Shown here piece by piece: positions 9,161-18,514 of a DNA stretch of 64,000 nt. The DNA is from Planobispora rosea (GTDB lineage: Bacteria; Actinomycetota; Actinomycetes; Streptosporangiales; Streptosporangiaceae): NCBI RefSeq assembly GCF_014648175.1, contig NZ_BMQP01000045.1, positions 1 through 64,000 of the forward strand, read 5' to 3'. The notes beneath the pieces are model-generated. The model was not told where the DNA came from. It saw only the letters and a program-made list of their open reading frames with translations, and made no database searches. Both the position numbers and the translations under genes were made by a program. Every line of letters starts with the position of its first letter. The first letter of the stretch is position 1.

Positions 9161-9879
9161 ATGCCCCGAGTTCTCCTGAGCACCACCATCCCGTACGTCA
9201 ACGCTCGTCCCCACCGGACGGGCGCAAGATCAGCAAACCCGGCGGGGCGGCCGTCGATCCGCTGGAGCTGGTCTCCGCGTACGGGGTGGACGCGCTGCGG
9301 TGGTGGCTCCTGCGCGACGTGCCGCGGGTCGGCGACGCCGACTTCACCGTGGAGCGCCTCGTCGCCCGGCACGACGACGAGCTGGCCAACGGGCTGGGCA
9401 ACCTCGTCAACCGGGTGGTGGGCATGGTCCATCGGTACCGGGACGGGTCCGTGCCCTCCGCCCGGGATCCGGAGCCGGACGCGGTACGGCGGCGCGCCCC
9501 GGGAGCGGTGGCCGAGGCTCTCGACGCCTTCGACTTCCGCCGGGCCACCGGCGTGGTGTACGGGGTGGTCGAGGCCGCCAACCGCTACGTGAGCCAGGTC
9601 AGGCCGTGGCAGCTCGCCCGGGAGGGCTCCCCGCGCCTCGACCCGGTCCTGGGCACGCTCGTGGAGACCTGCCGCGAGCCGGCGGGCCTGCTCGCGCCCT
9701 TCCTCCGCGGCGCCGCGGCCCGCATCGCCGTACAGTGCGCGGGAACCACGGGGAGCCCAGGGAGTCCGGGAACCCCGGGAACCCCGGGAACCCCGGGGGA
9801 TCGTCTGCCCGAGCCGGTTCCGCTCTTCCCGCGTCTCGCGGGCAGGGCGCAGACCTCCGGTCCAGCTCAGTCCTGGTAG
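9161..9879 (+). pseudogene. Collapsed methionyl-tRNA synthetase-like gene
   Basis: Two pieces of a class I (MetRS-type) synthetase are joined with the middle missing. The ATG at 9161 starts MPRVLLSTTIPYVNARPH, the N-terminal strand and first signature of MetRS. At about 9215 the sequence jumps into the KMSKS-region equivalent (GRKISKPGG) in a different frame, continuing YGVDALRWWLLRD and the anticodon-binding helices to 9879. Roughly 270 residues, including most of the catalytic domain, are deleted and the frames do not match, so no active enzyme can result. The C-terminal frame stays open for over 200 codons, suggesting recent decay. It may be a second, dispensable MetRS copy. Confidence 0.75.
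9741..9800. repeat. 9-bp tandem repeat, GGGAACCCC-type
   Basis: About five degenerate copies of a 9-bp unit resembling GGGAACCCC lie at the 3' end of the MetRS-like pseudogene, giving Gly-Thr-Pro repeats in the remnant frame. It looks like slippage expansion in relaxed sequence. Confidence 0.5.
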
Positions 9880-11201
9880 GTGGCGTCGTAGAGCTTCCAC
9901 AGGTCCTGCGGCGTGAGCTCCAGGCCGCTGTCGTCGGCCGCGGCCTGGACGACGCGGGCGAAGTCGGCCCGCCGCTCCTCGGGCAGGTCCAGCCCGTAGT
10001 GCTCGCGGAGGAGGTAGGCGACGCCGCCCTTGCCCGACTGGCTGTTGACGCGGATCACCGCCTCGTAGGTGCGGCCCACGTCGGAGGGGTCGATCGGCAG
10101 GTACGGCACGGACCAGTGGGAATCCTCGGCCGCGCGGGCCAGGCCCTTGCCGATGGCGTCCTGGTGGGTGCCGGAGAAGGCGGTGTAGACGAGATCGCCG
10201 CCGTAGGGGTGGCGGGGGTGGACCGGCATCCGGATGCACTCCTCCACAGTCCGGCGGACGAGGTCGATGTCGGAGAGGTCGAGCATCGGGTCCACGCCCT
10301 GTGAGTACAGGTTGAGGGCGAGGGTGACCAGGTCGACGTTGCCGGTGCGCTCGCCGTTGCCGAACAGGCAGCCCTCCACCCGCTGGGCGCCGGCGAGCAT
10401 GGCCAGCTCGGCGCAGGCCACTCCGGTCCCGCGGTCGTTGTGCGGGTGGACCGAGAGCACGACCGACTCGCGCCGCCCCAGGTGGCGGTGCATGTACTCG
10501 ATCTGGTCGGCGTAGATGTTGGGGTAGCCGATCTCGACGGTGGCGGGCAGGTTGTGGATCACCGGCCGGTCGGGGGAGGCGTCCCAGAGCTCGGTGAGAC
10601 CGTCGCAGACCTCCAGCGCGAAGTCCGGCTCGGTCATGTTGAACACCTCCGGCGAGAACTCGAACCGGGTGCCCTCCCCCGCCAGCCGGTCCATGCGCGC
10701 GGCGGCCTCCATGATCATGGCGTGGAGCTCCGCCCGGTCACGGCCGAGCACCACCTCCCGCCAGACCGGGGCGGTCGGGGTGTAGAGGTGGACGATCGTC
10801 TTCGGCAGGCCCTCGATGGCGGCGAAGGTCCGGTCGATCAGGTCGGCGCGGGCGCCGGTGAGCACCGAGACGGTCACGTCGTCGGGCACCGCGCCGGTGT
10901 CGGCCAGGTGCCGGACGAAGTCGAAGTCCGTACGGCTCGCCGCCGGGAAACCGGCCACGATCTCCTTGAACCCCATCCCGACCAGCAGGTCGAACATGCG
11001 GCGCTTGCGCGGGGTGTCCATCGGCTCGGCCAGCGCCTGGTTGCCGTCGCGCAGGTCCTCGGCGACCCAGAGCGGGGCCTGCGTGATCCTGCGGGCCGGC
11101 CAGGTGCGGTCGGTGAGGGCGATCTCGACCCGCTCGTGGGCGGGCAGGTACTTCCGGTACGGCATGCCGCTGGGGCGCTGCGGATTCGTCAGCGTGCTCA
11201 T
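9867..11201 (-). CDS. leuA: 2-isopropylmalate synthase without regulatory domain
   Basis: Condenses acetyl-CoA with 2-oxoisovalerate, the first committed step of leucine synthesis. The TIM-barrel signatures are present: LRDGNQAL, the HPHNDRGTG metal/substrate loop and GNGERTGNVDLV. The protein has 444 aa, against about 570-640 aa for actinobacterial LeuA. It ends with LTPQDLWKLYD, right where the C-terminal leucine-binding (LeuA_dimer) domain would start, so it should be insensitive to classical leucine feedback. It could also be a paralogue with another 2-oxoacid substrate. The start at 11201 (MSTLTNP) was chosen over upstream frame extension because homology begins here. A divergent GntR gene lies 180 bp away. 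Confidence 0.85.
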   Translation of the reverse strand: MSTLTNPQRPSGMPYRKYLPAHERVEIALTDRTWPARRITQAPLWVAEDLRDGNQALAEPMDTPRKRRMFDLLVGMGFKEIVAGFPAASRTDFDFVRHLADTGAVPDDVTVSVLTGARADLIDRTFAAIEGLPKTIVHLYTPTAPVWREVVLGRDRAELHAMIMEAAARMDRLAGEGTRFEFSPEVFNMTEPDFALEVCDGLTELWDASPDRPVIHNLPATVEIGYPNIYADQIEYMHRHLGRRESVVLSVHPHNDRGTGVACAELAMLAGAQRVEGCLFGNGERTGNVDLVTLALNLYSQGVDPMLDLSDIDLVRRTVEECIRMPVHPRHPYGGDLVYTAFSGTHQDAIGKGLARAAEDSHWSVPYLPIDPSDVGRTYEAVIRVNSQSGKGGVAYLLREHYGLDLPEERRADFARVVQAAADDSGLELTPQDLWKLYDATYQD

Positions 11202-11328
11202 CAGGTCTGTCCTTCGGTCGTCGCTGTCGTGGCTGTGGTCGGGGAGGGACCGGCAGCACGGCACCCGCGGCGGGGTGCCGGTCGGATCAGACCCCGCCGC
11301 GGCGGCCGAGAAGGAGACGGTGCGGCGA

Positions 11329-11340
11329 CATACCGGTATG
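11329..11340. promoter_or_regulatory. Palindromic operator candidate between leuA and gntR
   Basis: CATACCGGTATG is a perfect 12-bp palindrome in the divergent promoter region, 42 bp before the GntR start. A second inverted repeat, CTCAG-ACAAC-CTGAG, lies at 11360-11374. Either could bind the adjacent FadR-type regulator. Confidence 0.4.
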
Positions 11341-11381
11341 CTAAACACACCTCAGCTCCTCAGACAACCTGAGAGGTAGAA

Positions 11382-12104
11382 ATGGCACTCGGAGCCCTCA
11401 GCCCCAGCTCACTGGTCGACCAGGCCACCCGCCGCCTGCGCGACCAGATCACCTCGGGGGAGTGGCCGGTCGGCACCAGGCTGCCCGGCGAGACGACCCT
11501 GGCCAAGACGCTCGGCGTGGGCCGCTCCACCGTGCGCGAGGCCGTCCGCGCCCTGGCCGGGGCGGGATTGGTGCAGGCCCGGCAGGGCTCCGGGGTCTTC
11601 GTCATCGCCACCGAGCCCGCCGAGGACTGGCCTGCCCGGCTCCGCCGCGCCGGCGTCGTCCACGTCTACGAGGTGCGCACGCTCGTCGAGGTACAGGCCG
11701 CCCGCCTGGCCGCGGAACGGCGGACCGACGCTGACATCGCCGCCCTCCACGAGGCGCTGACCGCCCGGCGCGCCGCCGCCGCAGGCGACGACGGCGCCTT
11801 CGTCGACGCCGACATCGCCCTGCACGCCGCGGTCGTGGCGGCCGCCCACAACCCCGTGCTCACCGACCTGTTCGCGGAGTTCGTCCCGGCGCTCCGGCAG
11901 GGGCTGGTCGACCTGGTCGACCTGCTCGGCCTCCGGGAGCACGACGGCAACCCCGGGGACGACACCCACGCCGCCCTGGTCCGGGCCGTCGAGCGGGGAG
12001 ACGCCGAGGCGGCCTGCCGTACGCTCCAGGGCGAGCTGGACCACACCCTGGAGCTCCTGCGCAAGACGGCGCAGACCGGCGAGGGCGCCGGTGCCGCCCT
12101 GTGA
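11382..12104 (+). CDS. FadR/GntR-family transcriptional regulator
   Basis: A 240-aa regulator. The N-terminal winged helix (GTRLPGETTLAKTLGVGRSTVREAV compressed into residues 25-60) is the GntR signature, and the all-helical C-terminal FCD domain (about 85-225) includes DADIALHAAVVAAAHN, which carries metal/ligand-binding His residues. FCD regulators sense small carboxylates. It is divergent from the leuA-like gene, so control of that gene in response to a 2-oxoacid or hydroxyacid is plausible but inferred. GAGAGG precedes the ATG at 11382. It converges on galK with only 4 bp between stop codons. Confidence 0.85.
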   Translation: MALGALSPSSLVDQATRRLRDQITSGEWPVGTRLPGETTLAKTLGVGRSTVREAVRALAGAGLVQARQGSGVFVIATEPAEDWPARLRRAGVVHVYEVRTLVEVQAARLAAERRTDADIAALHEALTARRAAAAGDDGAFVDADIALHAAVVAAAHNPVLTDLFAEFVPALRQGLVDLVDLLGLREHDGNPGDDTHAALVRAVERGDAEAACRTLQGELDHTLELLRKTAQTGEGAGAAL

Positions 12105-12108
12105 CGCC

Positions 12109-13230
12109 TCAGACCAGGCGGCGGGCTCCGGAGGCCGGGGTCGCGGGGTAGATCTCCGGAGCCGCCCAGCCGCGCTCGGCGTAGGCGGCCGTCACCGCCT
12201 CCCGCACGGACTCCACCCGGTCGTCGGCGACCAGCGCGATGGCCGAACCGCCGAACCCGCCCCCGGTCATCCGCGCCCCCCGGGCCCCGCCCCGGATCGC
12301 CGCCTCCACGGCCACATCCAGCTCCGGGCAGGACACCTCGTACTGGTCCCGCAACGACAGGTGGGAGGCGTTCAGCAACGCCCCGATCTCCCGGACCGCC
12401 CCCGCCCGCAGCAGCCCGATGAGCGCCTCCACCCGGTGGTTCTCGGTCACCACGTGCTGCACGCGCTTGCGCTCGTCCCCGCTCAGCTTCGCCAGCGCGC
12501 CCGCCAGGTCGGTGACGTCGCGCAGGGCGTCCACACCCAGCCGCTTGGCGGCGTTCTCGCAGTCCCGGCGCCGCCGGGCGTACTGCCCGTCGGCGAGCTC
12601 GTGGTGGACCCCGGTGTTGACGATCAGCAGCTGGAGCCCCTGCGCGGCCAGGTCGAAGGGGATGTTCCTGGTGCCGAGGGTCCGGCAGTCGAGGAAGAGC
12701 GCCCTGCCCTCCTCGCAGAGCGCCGACGCCGCCTGGTCCATGATCCCGCACGGCATGCCGACGAAGTCGTTCTCCGCCTTCTGGGCGAGCAGCGCGATCT
12801 CCATCGGGGTGAGGCCCAGGCCGTACAGCTCGTTGAGGGCGAGGCCGACCACCACCTCCAGCGCGGCGCTCGACGACAGCCCCGCCCCCTGCGGCACGTC
12901 CCCGTCGAGCACGATGTCCGCGCCCCGCACCGGATGCCCGGCCTCACGCAGCGCCCAGACCACCCCGACGGCGTACCGGGCCCACCCCTCGGCGCCGTCG
13001 AGGTCCCCGACGGTCACCGCCGGTCCGTCCACCTGGAGCGAGCGGAGCCGTACGACGTCGTCCTCCCGAGGGGAGACCGCCGCGGCGACCCCCCACGGCA
13101 CGGCGAACGGCAGTACGAACCCGTCGTTGTAGTCGGTGTGCTCCCCGATCAGGTTCACCCGTCCCGGAGCGTGCCACACCCCGCGCGGCTCGGCGCCGAA
13201 CGACTCCCGAAAAGCTTCAATAACGCGCAT
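12109..13230 (-). CDS. galK: Galactokinase
   Basis: GHMP-family kinase of 373 aa that phosphorylates galactose at C1 in the Leloir pathway. The galactokinase signature GRVNLIGEHTDYNDGFVLP lies near the N terminus, the ATP-binding GAGLSSSAALEV in the middle and the C-terminal GHMP motif MTGGGFGGSAIAL near the end. The ATG at 13230 is preceded by GAGGAG at good spacing. galT and galE are not adjacent. Family, length and motifs agree, so the call is firm. Confidence 0.93.
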   Translation of the reverse strand: MRVIEAFRESFGAEPRGVWHAPGRVNLIGEHTDYNDGFVLPFAVPWGVAAAVSPREDDVVRLRSLQVDGPAVTVGDLDGAEGWARYAVGVVWALREAGHPVRGADIVLDGDVPQGAGLSSSAALEVVVGLALNELYGLGLTPMEIALLAQKAENDFVGMPCGIMDQAASALCEEGRALFLDCRTLGTRNIPFDLAAQGLQLLIVNTGVHHELADGQYARRRRDCENAAKRLGVDALRDVTDLAGALAKLSGDERKRVQHVVTENHRVEALIGLLRAGAVREIGALLNASHLSLRDQYEVSCPELDVAVEAAIRGGARGARMTGGGFGGSAIALVADDRVESVREAVTAAYAERGWAAPEIYPATPASGARRLV

Positions 13231-13457
13231 GACCCAACACTCCTCAACAGGCTCACACGGTACTCTAGTGCTCCGCCCCCGGGGACAGTAGGCGCGACGG
13301 CGACGCGCCCGGCTCGCCCGCGTCGTTGCGAGCGCGGTGCCGGCACCCGTCGCTCGGTCCGATCTCGCGCACAAAGGTCACATCTTGGATCAAGCGGCCC
13401 GCCGGATGTGCGAACGGGGCTCTCCTTTGGTTGAATGCGTTGGTACGGCTTGCGCGA

Positions 13458-13535
<78 letters not shown>

Positions 13536-13592
13536 TTGTGACCTGCGGTTGTTCGCTTTTACTGATCATTTGGATGTCCGGCTTGTCGCCGG

Positions 13593-13611
13593 GTGGGCAC
13601 ACGGTGGGCAC
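13593..13611. repeat. Arm-type direct repeats, left end of element 1
   Basis: GTGGGCAC occurs twice with an 11-bp period, between attachment copy 1 and the integrase stop. The same TGGGCAC-N4-TGGGCAC arrangement occurs near the right end at 48738-48755. Such paired sites at both ends are typical of integrase or excisionase arm binding. Confidence 0.5.
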
Positions 13612-13662
13612 ATGCCGGACCGTTGCTGGACCATCGGGCGATTCCCCGTCCCTTCGTGGCGG

Positions 13663-15111
13663 TCACTTTCCGAGCGCGGATCGGGGCACGATCGCCGCCA
13701 CGGCTTCGGCGGCGGCCTTGGCCACCTCGGGGAAGACGTGCTGGTAGAAGTCGCGAGTGAAGGCGGCTGTGGCGTGGCCGCACTCCTCCTTGACGACGTT
13801 GATGTCCACGCCCGCCGCGAGCATGAGCGAGGCCGCGCCGTGCCGCAGGTCGTGCAGCCTGATCGGCGGCAGCGGGGCCTGGAGAGTCGTCAGGATGGCG
13901 CGCTCGGGCACGGCGTGCGCGCGGGCGAGTCGATCGATGCTCCAGCCATCCTCCGTGTGCCTGCGGCGGATGGTGGCGTGGCGGGTGAGGAAGCGGTCGA
14001 ACCGCTGGGAGATGCCGTCCGGGCTGAGCGCCTCGCCGGTCTCCTTGGTGAAGACCCTGCCAGAGTCCACCCAGCCGGTGCCGAGGGCGAGCCGCATCTC
14101 GCTCTGCCGCTTCTTGTAGGCGCGTAGGACCTGGACGGTCTGGTCGTCCAGGGTGACGGTGCGCTCGCCCGCGTCGCTCTTGGGGTCGTCCCAGTCATCC
14201 TCGTCGCCGGGGACGTGACCGGGATTGGTCTCGCGGACCAGGAGTGTCCCTGCCGCCAGATCGACGTCGCTCCAGGGCAGCCCGGCGACCTCGCCGCGCC
14301 GCAGCGGACGGTAGGCCAGCAGGTGCCAGAGTGCGTAGAGGGTGTCGTCGGCGACGAAGTCCAGGAACGCGCCGGTCTGCTGCGGCGTCCACACCATGAC
14401 CGGTGCCGGGCGGCGGCCGGTCTGCTGCCAGCGCTCGATCCGCTCGGCCGTCCAGACCAGCGGGCGCCGCCTGCGGGGTGGCACGAGCTCGACGTGCTCG
14501 GCGGGGTTGAAGGGGATCCGCTTGCGGCGGACCGCGCTGTTCAGCGCACTGGTCGCGGTCGCGTGGATGCGCTTGATCCGCGAGGCGCTGAGCGGCCGCC
14601 GGGCCTGCTGGGTGTCGGTGCGGGCCTCCAGCAGGCGGCGCAGCATCGGCGACGGCCGCACTCCGTCGGCCAGGCGGCCGATCTGCCGCATGGCCGCGTA
14701 CAGCTCCTCGAAGTGGTGGTCGCGCAGGTCGGACATGCGGACGTGCCCGAGGCCGGGCCGGTAGTAGAGCCGGATGTGCGTCAGGTAGCCCTTACGGGTG
14801 TTCTCGCTCAGCCCGACCTTGCCGGCGATCCACTGGTCGAGGTAGTCGCCGAAGGTCTGCCGGTTCACCCCGTGGTTGGTGCCCTTGTTGGCCCCGTCGA
14901 CGGCCTCGGCCAACGCCGCCTCCGCCTCGGCCCTGGTGGCGTAGGGGCCGATCTTCTCTTGTCTGCGCTTTCCGTCTGCTCCGCGCGGCAAGTCGTAGCG
15001 GCCCCACCAGGAGCCGTGATCCTTCTTCTTCAACTTCGGACAGCTGGGGCGGTACTGCCTGCCGGTCACCGGGTTACGACAGCCGCAACGCTTGTAGGTG
15101 GAGCCCTTCAC
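13663..15111 (-). CDS. int: Tyrosine recombinase integrase of element 1
   Basis: Site-specific tyrosine recombinase of 482 aa that would integrate and excise the element at the tRNA-Ile2 site 130 bp away. The catalytic domain shows Arg in RPLRRGEVAGL, the HDLRHG box (H420, R423), GH at 446 and the nucleophilic Tyr at 456 (RDFYQHV). The N-terminal part has a Cys-containing segment (YKRCGCRNP) and an AP2-like arm-binding region (about 35-75), followed by a SAM-like core-binding domain. The GTG at 15111 overlaps the excisionase stop as GTGA, so the two are translationally coupled. A longer upstream frame exists but is arginine-rich and not homologous. Confidence 0.92.
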   Translation of the reverse strand: MKGSTYKRCGCRNPVTGRQYRPSCPKLKKKDHGSWWGRYDLPRGADGKRRQEKIGPYATRAEAEAALAEAVDGANKGTNHGVNRQTFGDYLDQWIAGKVGLSENTRKGYLTHIRLYYRPGLGHVRMSDLRDHHFEELYAAMRQIGRLADGVRPSPMLRRLLEARTDTQQARRPLSASRIKRIHATATSALNSAVRRKRIPFNPAEHVELVPPRRRRPLVWTAERIERWQQTGRRPAPVMVWTPQQTGAFLDFVADDTLYALWHLLAYRPLRRGEVAGLPWSDVDLAAGTLLVRETNPGHVPGDEDDWDDPKSDAGERTVTLDDQTVQVLRAYKKRQSEMRLALGTGWVDSGRVFTKETGEALSPDGISQRFDRFLTRHATIRRRHTEDGWSIDRLARAHAVPERAILTTLQAPLPPIRLHDLRHGAASLMLAAGVDINVVKEECGHATAAFTRDFYQHVFPEVAKAAAEAVAAIVPRSALGK

Positions 15112-15368
15112 TGATGTGCACCTCGTGAGTCGTCGTCGGGGACGTCGGCGAGGGGAGGACGGTTCGGTTCCAGACCGAGCACCGCGAGCAGAACCGCGGT
15201 CGGGACCAGGTAAGAGCGGCCCACGCGGATCACCCGGCAGGGGAACTCGCCCGTGCGGGCCAGCTCGTAGGACTTGGTCCGGCCGAAGCCGAGAACCCTG
15301 CCTGCCGTCACGATGCCGATCACCGGCGGCAGCGCCAGCAGCTCCGCCCGGGACATGGGCGCGTTCAT
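15108..15368 (-). CDS. xis: Excisionase-like MerR-type HTH protein
   Basis: An 86-aa DNA-binding protein with a helix-turn-helix of the excisionase/MerR-like class (GIVTAGRVLGFGRTKSYELA, then GEFPCRVIRVGRSYLV forming the wing). Such proteins bind arm sites and bias the integrase towards excision. It overlaps the integrase start by 4 bp. MNAPMSRAEL at 15368 is the chosen start; an internal Met four codons later is also possible. The acidic tail PDDDSRG is unremarkable. Confidence 0.85.
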   Translation of the reverse strand: MNAPMSRAELLALPPVIGIVTAGRVLGFGRTKSYELARTGEFPCRVIRVGRSYLVPTAVLLAVLGLEPNRPPLADVPDDDSRGAHQ

Positions 15369-16380
15369 AGCCGCTCCCTGACTGCGCTCGGTATACCGCC
15401 GCCGTTCGACCCTCGCCTGTTGGACAGGCCCTGGACGGTGGCTGGGGCGCGGAACCGGAGCGGTTCCGGCCGGTCAGTCGTCCGGGGCAGGACGGATGCA
15501 CCCCTGCCTCGGGCCGGGCCGTCAAGGTTCTCGTCTCGCCTGCCGGTGGCGTGGTCCCGCATGCAGTGCCGGAGAGCGGCCCCGGTTTCGTGCTTCGGAT
15601 GCTGCGATGTCGTCATGCCGATGTGGCCCGGATCCCGCGCCACCTGGTCCCCTGCTAGGGAAATACCTGTGGGATGGGACCGGATCGGACATCGACGACG
15701 GTAAAGAGTTCGATCAGCGCAGCCGGCAGGCCCGATGGCGGCTCTGAGAAGCCATATAAGCGCAGGTCATAGCGTTCTCGGACACTTCCCGGACAGATTC
15801 CGGACATGGGGCTTGATGGACACCTGGCCGGTGGTCTTCCGGCCTCCGGGCCGACCATCTTCCAGTCAAATCCCCAAGGTCGGTGTCCCAACCCGGCCTG
15901 AATCCCAAGTCTTTTAACAAGCGATAGGGCAGCACGGACGGCTTGGAGCTTCGGGAGTCACCCGCCACCGGTCCCCACCGGCCAGTCCGTAATCTCGCGA
16001 GAAGGAGGAGAGCCCGCCGGCTCCCGAAGGATCCCGGGTCCCGTGCCGCCCTGACGTTCCAGCCTTCTTCCTACCGTTCTTCGCGATCCGCTTCCCTCTG
16101 CCAGGCCATTACCGGGACCACGCTCGCCACTGGTTGGCTTCCCGGTCTCAGTAATGCCGTGGCCGACCGTGACCGCGTCGAATCACGCCCTGACAGGCGC
16201 GCTGATGGGCGGGGCGTACAGCCCGCCATTGGGTCCCAGCCTGACGCCGTGACGCCGACGTCGGCCACCAACGGCCCGTCCTGCTACCGGCCGCCGATGT
16301 GTGAGCCCTCGGCGGCGTGCGCACCCGATTTCCGATCATGTAGCTGTCCGCAGACCCGTACCACCGAAGGAGCACAGGCC
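15369..16380. other. 1-kb gap without a recognised gene, with CGGACA repeats
   Basis: No frame here gives a recognisable protein. CGGACA occurs three times at exact 11-bp steps (15779, 15790, 15801), which looks like a helically phased binding site. GAAGGAG at the right end is the ribosome binding site of the next gene. The region probably holds the divergent promoters of xis-int and the replication-relaxation gene, and possibly a replication or transfer site. Confidence 0.4.
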
Positions 16381-17229
16381 ATGGCAAGAAACCCGCGCAG
16401 TCTCCGTCAGCCGACCGGTCCTCGCATCGACCCGTCCCTCATGGGCGAGCTCGCAGCCCGCCTCACCGACCGCGACCACGACCTGCTGGCCACGGTGTTC
16501 GAGCACCGCGTGCTCACCACTCACCAGATCGAGCACATCTTCTTCACCCGGCCGCAGATCGCCCGGCGACGCCTGGCCGTCCTTCACCGCCTGGCAGCGC
16601 TGGAACGCTTCCGCCCGTGGGCCCCGACCGGCTCCTCACCCTGCCACTGGGTCCTCGGCCCCGCCGGGGCCGCCGTCCTGGCCGCCCAACGGGGGATCAG
16701 CGTCGCCCAGCTCGGCTACCGCCGGGACGCCGCGATGAGCATCTGCTTCTCCTCCCGCCTCGGCCACCTGATCGGCGTGAATGACTTCTTCACCTGCCTG
16801 CACCGGAGCGCCCGGCAGAGTCACGCTTCGGCGCGGGTCGCCGAGTGGTGGAGCGAACGCCGCTGCGCCGCCCTCTGGGGCGATCTCGCCCGCCCGGACG
16901 CCTACGGCCGCTGGATCGAGAACGGTGACCAGGTCGACTTCTTCCTCGAACACGACACCGGCAGCGAACCACTGGCCAAGGTCGTCCGGAAGCTCGACGA
17001 CTACGCCGACCTCGCCGAGACGACGGGCATCACCACGCCCGTCCTGCTCTGGCTGCCGAGCACCCGGCGAGAGGCCAACCTCCGCGAGCTCATCGGAGTC
17101 CCCGAGGCGCCGGTCGCCACGGCCGTCCACACCTTGATCGGCGACGGCCCTGCCGGACCCGTCTGGTTGCCCTGCGGATCGCAGGGACCGCGGCGGCGGC
17201 TGATCGAGTTGGCGGACGTTCCGCCGTGA
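16381..17229 (+). CDS. Replication-relaxation family protein
   Basis: A 282-aa member of the Replic_Relax family, found on actinomycete plasmids and integrative elements and linked to plasmid replication or relaxation. An N-terminal winged helix (LTDRDHDLLATVFEHRVLTTHQIEHIFF) is followed by the conserved core: WVLGPAGAAVLAAQRG, HLIGVNDFF, the acidic WWSERRC and RPDAYGRW motifs and FFLEHDTGSEPLAKV. That core resembles a restriction-endonuclease-like fold. The ATG at 16381 follows GAAGGAG at 8 nt. It is transcribed away from int-xis and is the only replication-type gene in element 1. Confidence 0.85.
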   Translation: MARNPRSLRQPTGPRIDPSLMGELAARLTDRDHDLLATVFEHRVLTTHQIEHIFFTRPQIARRRLAVLHRLAALERFRPWAPTGSSPCHWVLGPAGAAVLAAQRGISVAQLGYRRDAAMSICFSSRLGHLIGVNDFFTCLHRSARQSHASARVAEWWSERRCAALWGDLARPDAYGRWIENGDQVDFFLEHDTGSEPLAKVVRKLDDYADLAETTGITTPVLLWLPSTRREANLRELIGVPEAPVATAVHTLIGDGPAGPVWLPCGSQGPRRRLIELADVPP

Positions 17230-17822
17230 TCGAAATCGGCTCACAAATCCCGGCGGTGCCACTCTCGTGATCACCTTTGGTGATCGCGAGCCGTCTCCGC
17301 TTCAAGACCGCCACGCGCCAGGTGGAAGGCCGTACACGCGGCGGGGAAGAACTTCGAGTACGGCGAGCACCACGACGGGACGACACCCGACCTGGATCTG
17401 TACGGCGCGCACATATGGCAGGGGCGCCCTATGGGCGAGTCGGCCCCATCACGGCATCGTCCGAAAAGGCTTTGGCCAGCAGGAACGTGGAATCTCGAGG
17501 GAGGCAATCAAAGCAGCCTCATCGATTACAGCAGCGACCACAAGACGGACGGAGACCCCGGCAGGATGGCTTATGGCCACTCCGGATCCGTCTGGATGAC
17601 GCTGCCGTGGAGTTGTCTGCGCGACTCGGGATCGTCCTTGACTTGATCTCTCATGATGATCGCTTTTCCGCGGGTTGCCCGGACCCGCACCAGCTAGGAT
17701 CATGAATCGACTCTCCGTTGCCTCTCAAGCCCATCATCCGGGCAGGCCGCACCATCGGCACCTGACGAGGGGAGTTGATCAGCATGCTCCCGAAAACGGG
17801 AGACATCGTATGAGGAGAAGCC
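17230..17822. other. Gap without a firm gene, possible remnant
   Basis: No complete gene is visible. One plus-strand frame contains a protein-like stretch (KNFEYGEHHDGTTPDLDLYG near 17360-17400) that runs into low-quality sequence, so a decayed coding remnant is possible. I cannot name it. Confidence 0.35.
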
Positions 17823-17972
17823 GTGGTCGAGTCGGAGCGGACTTTCGTCTGCGGCAATGACCATCTGGACCGGCTCTTGGCCGACCCGGGTATCGTGGCC
17901 GAGGTCGCGCAGGCACACAAGGCGGCCGAGGAGATGGATCGTGTCTACAAGATGATCCACAAGGCTGGGTAG
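17823..17972 (+). CDS. Small protein, 49 aa, unknown
   Basis: A short frame starting with GTG, preceded by GAGGAGA at a usable distance. The product begins VVESERTFVCGNDH and continues as an amphipathic helix (LLADPGIVAEVAQAHKAAEE) ending KMIHKAG. Composition is balanced, unlike the arginine-rich shadow frames around it. Function unknown; support is only the ribosome binding site and composition. Confidence 0.4.
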   Translation: MVESERTFVCGNDHLDRLLADPGIVAEVAQAHKAAEEMDRVYKMIHKAG

Positions 17973-18028
17973 ATATCGTCAGGTGGTCTCGATGGCCTAT
18001 GAGTCGGTTTCAGGCCCGGTGAGTCGGC

Positions 18029-18316
18029 TTATCGGGCCTGCCCTCGCAGGAGGGACTCCCAGAGCCGTACGGCGCGTGTGGTCACCGTCCACTCCGTCTC
18101 GTGGACGACGTCGCGGCCCCGAAGGGGTGCAAGGCGGCGGATGAACGCCAGCCCGCCGGCTTCACACAGCTCGAACTGGATCTCCCGGCAGATGCAGGTG
18201 TGGCTGCGCACCCGGATCCGATCGGTCCGGGGCACGGGTACGACCCAGCGGATCCGCTCGTAGGTGGTGGTGAGCGGGGCGGCATGGATGCCGTGAAATC
18301 CCGGGGGAAACGTCAT
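18029..18316 (-). CDS. Hypothetical protein, 95 aa
   Basis: An unrecognised protein starting MTFPPGFHGIHA, with GGAGG 5-9 nt before the ATG at 18316. It contains a Cys pair in SHTCICREIQFELC, perhaps metal-binding, and a basic C terminus (RLWESLLRGQAR). No membrane segment. It is on the same strand as the two genes to its right, and together they may form a short operon with the XRE regulator. Confidence 0.45.
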   Translation of the reverse strand: MTFPPGFHGIHAAPLTTTYERIRWVVPVPRTDRIRVRSHTCICREIQFELCEAGGLAFIRRLAPLRGRDVVHETEWTVTTRAVRLWESLLRGQAR

Positions 18317-18514
18317 GTCCGCCTCCTTGGATGGCTGCGGCGGCATGGTCGGGATGGTGATGCGTCTCGGCCATGCCGCCGCGTCGTACGGCGCCTTCCC
18401 CTCCACGAGCAGCGCCGTACGAGGTCGTCGGGTGTCGGATCGGTGAGGCGCGGCGACGTGTGGGATGGGCCCGCAGCCGCTTACGGGTTGGTGCGAGCCG
18501 CGCCGCCGTGCCGG

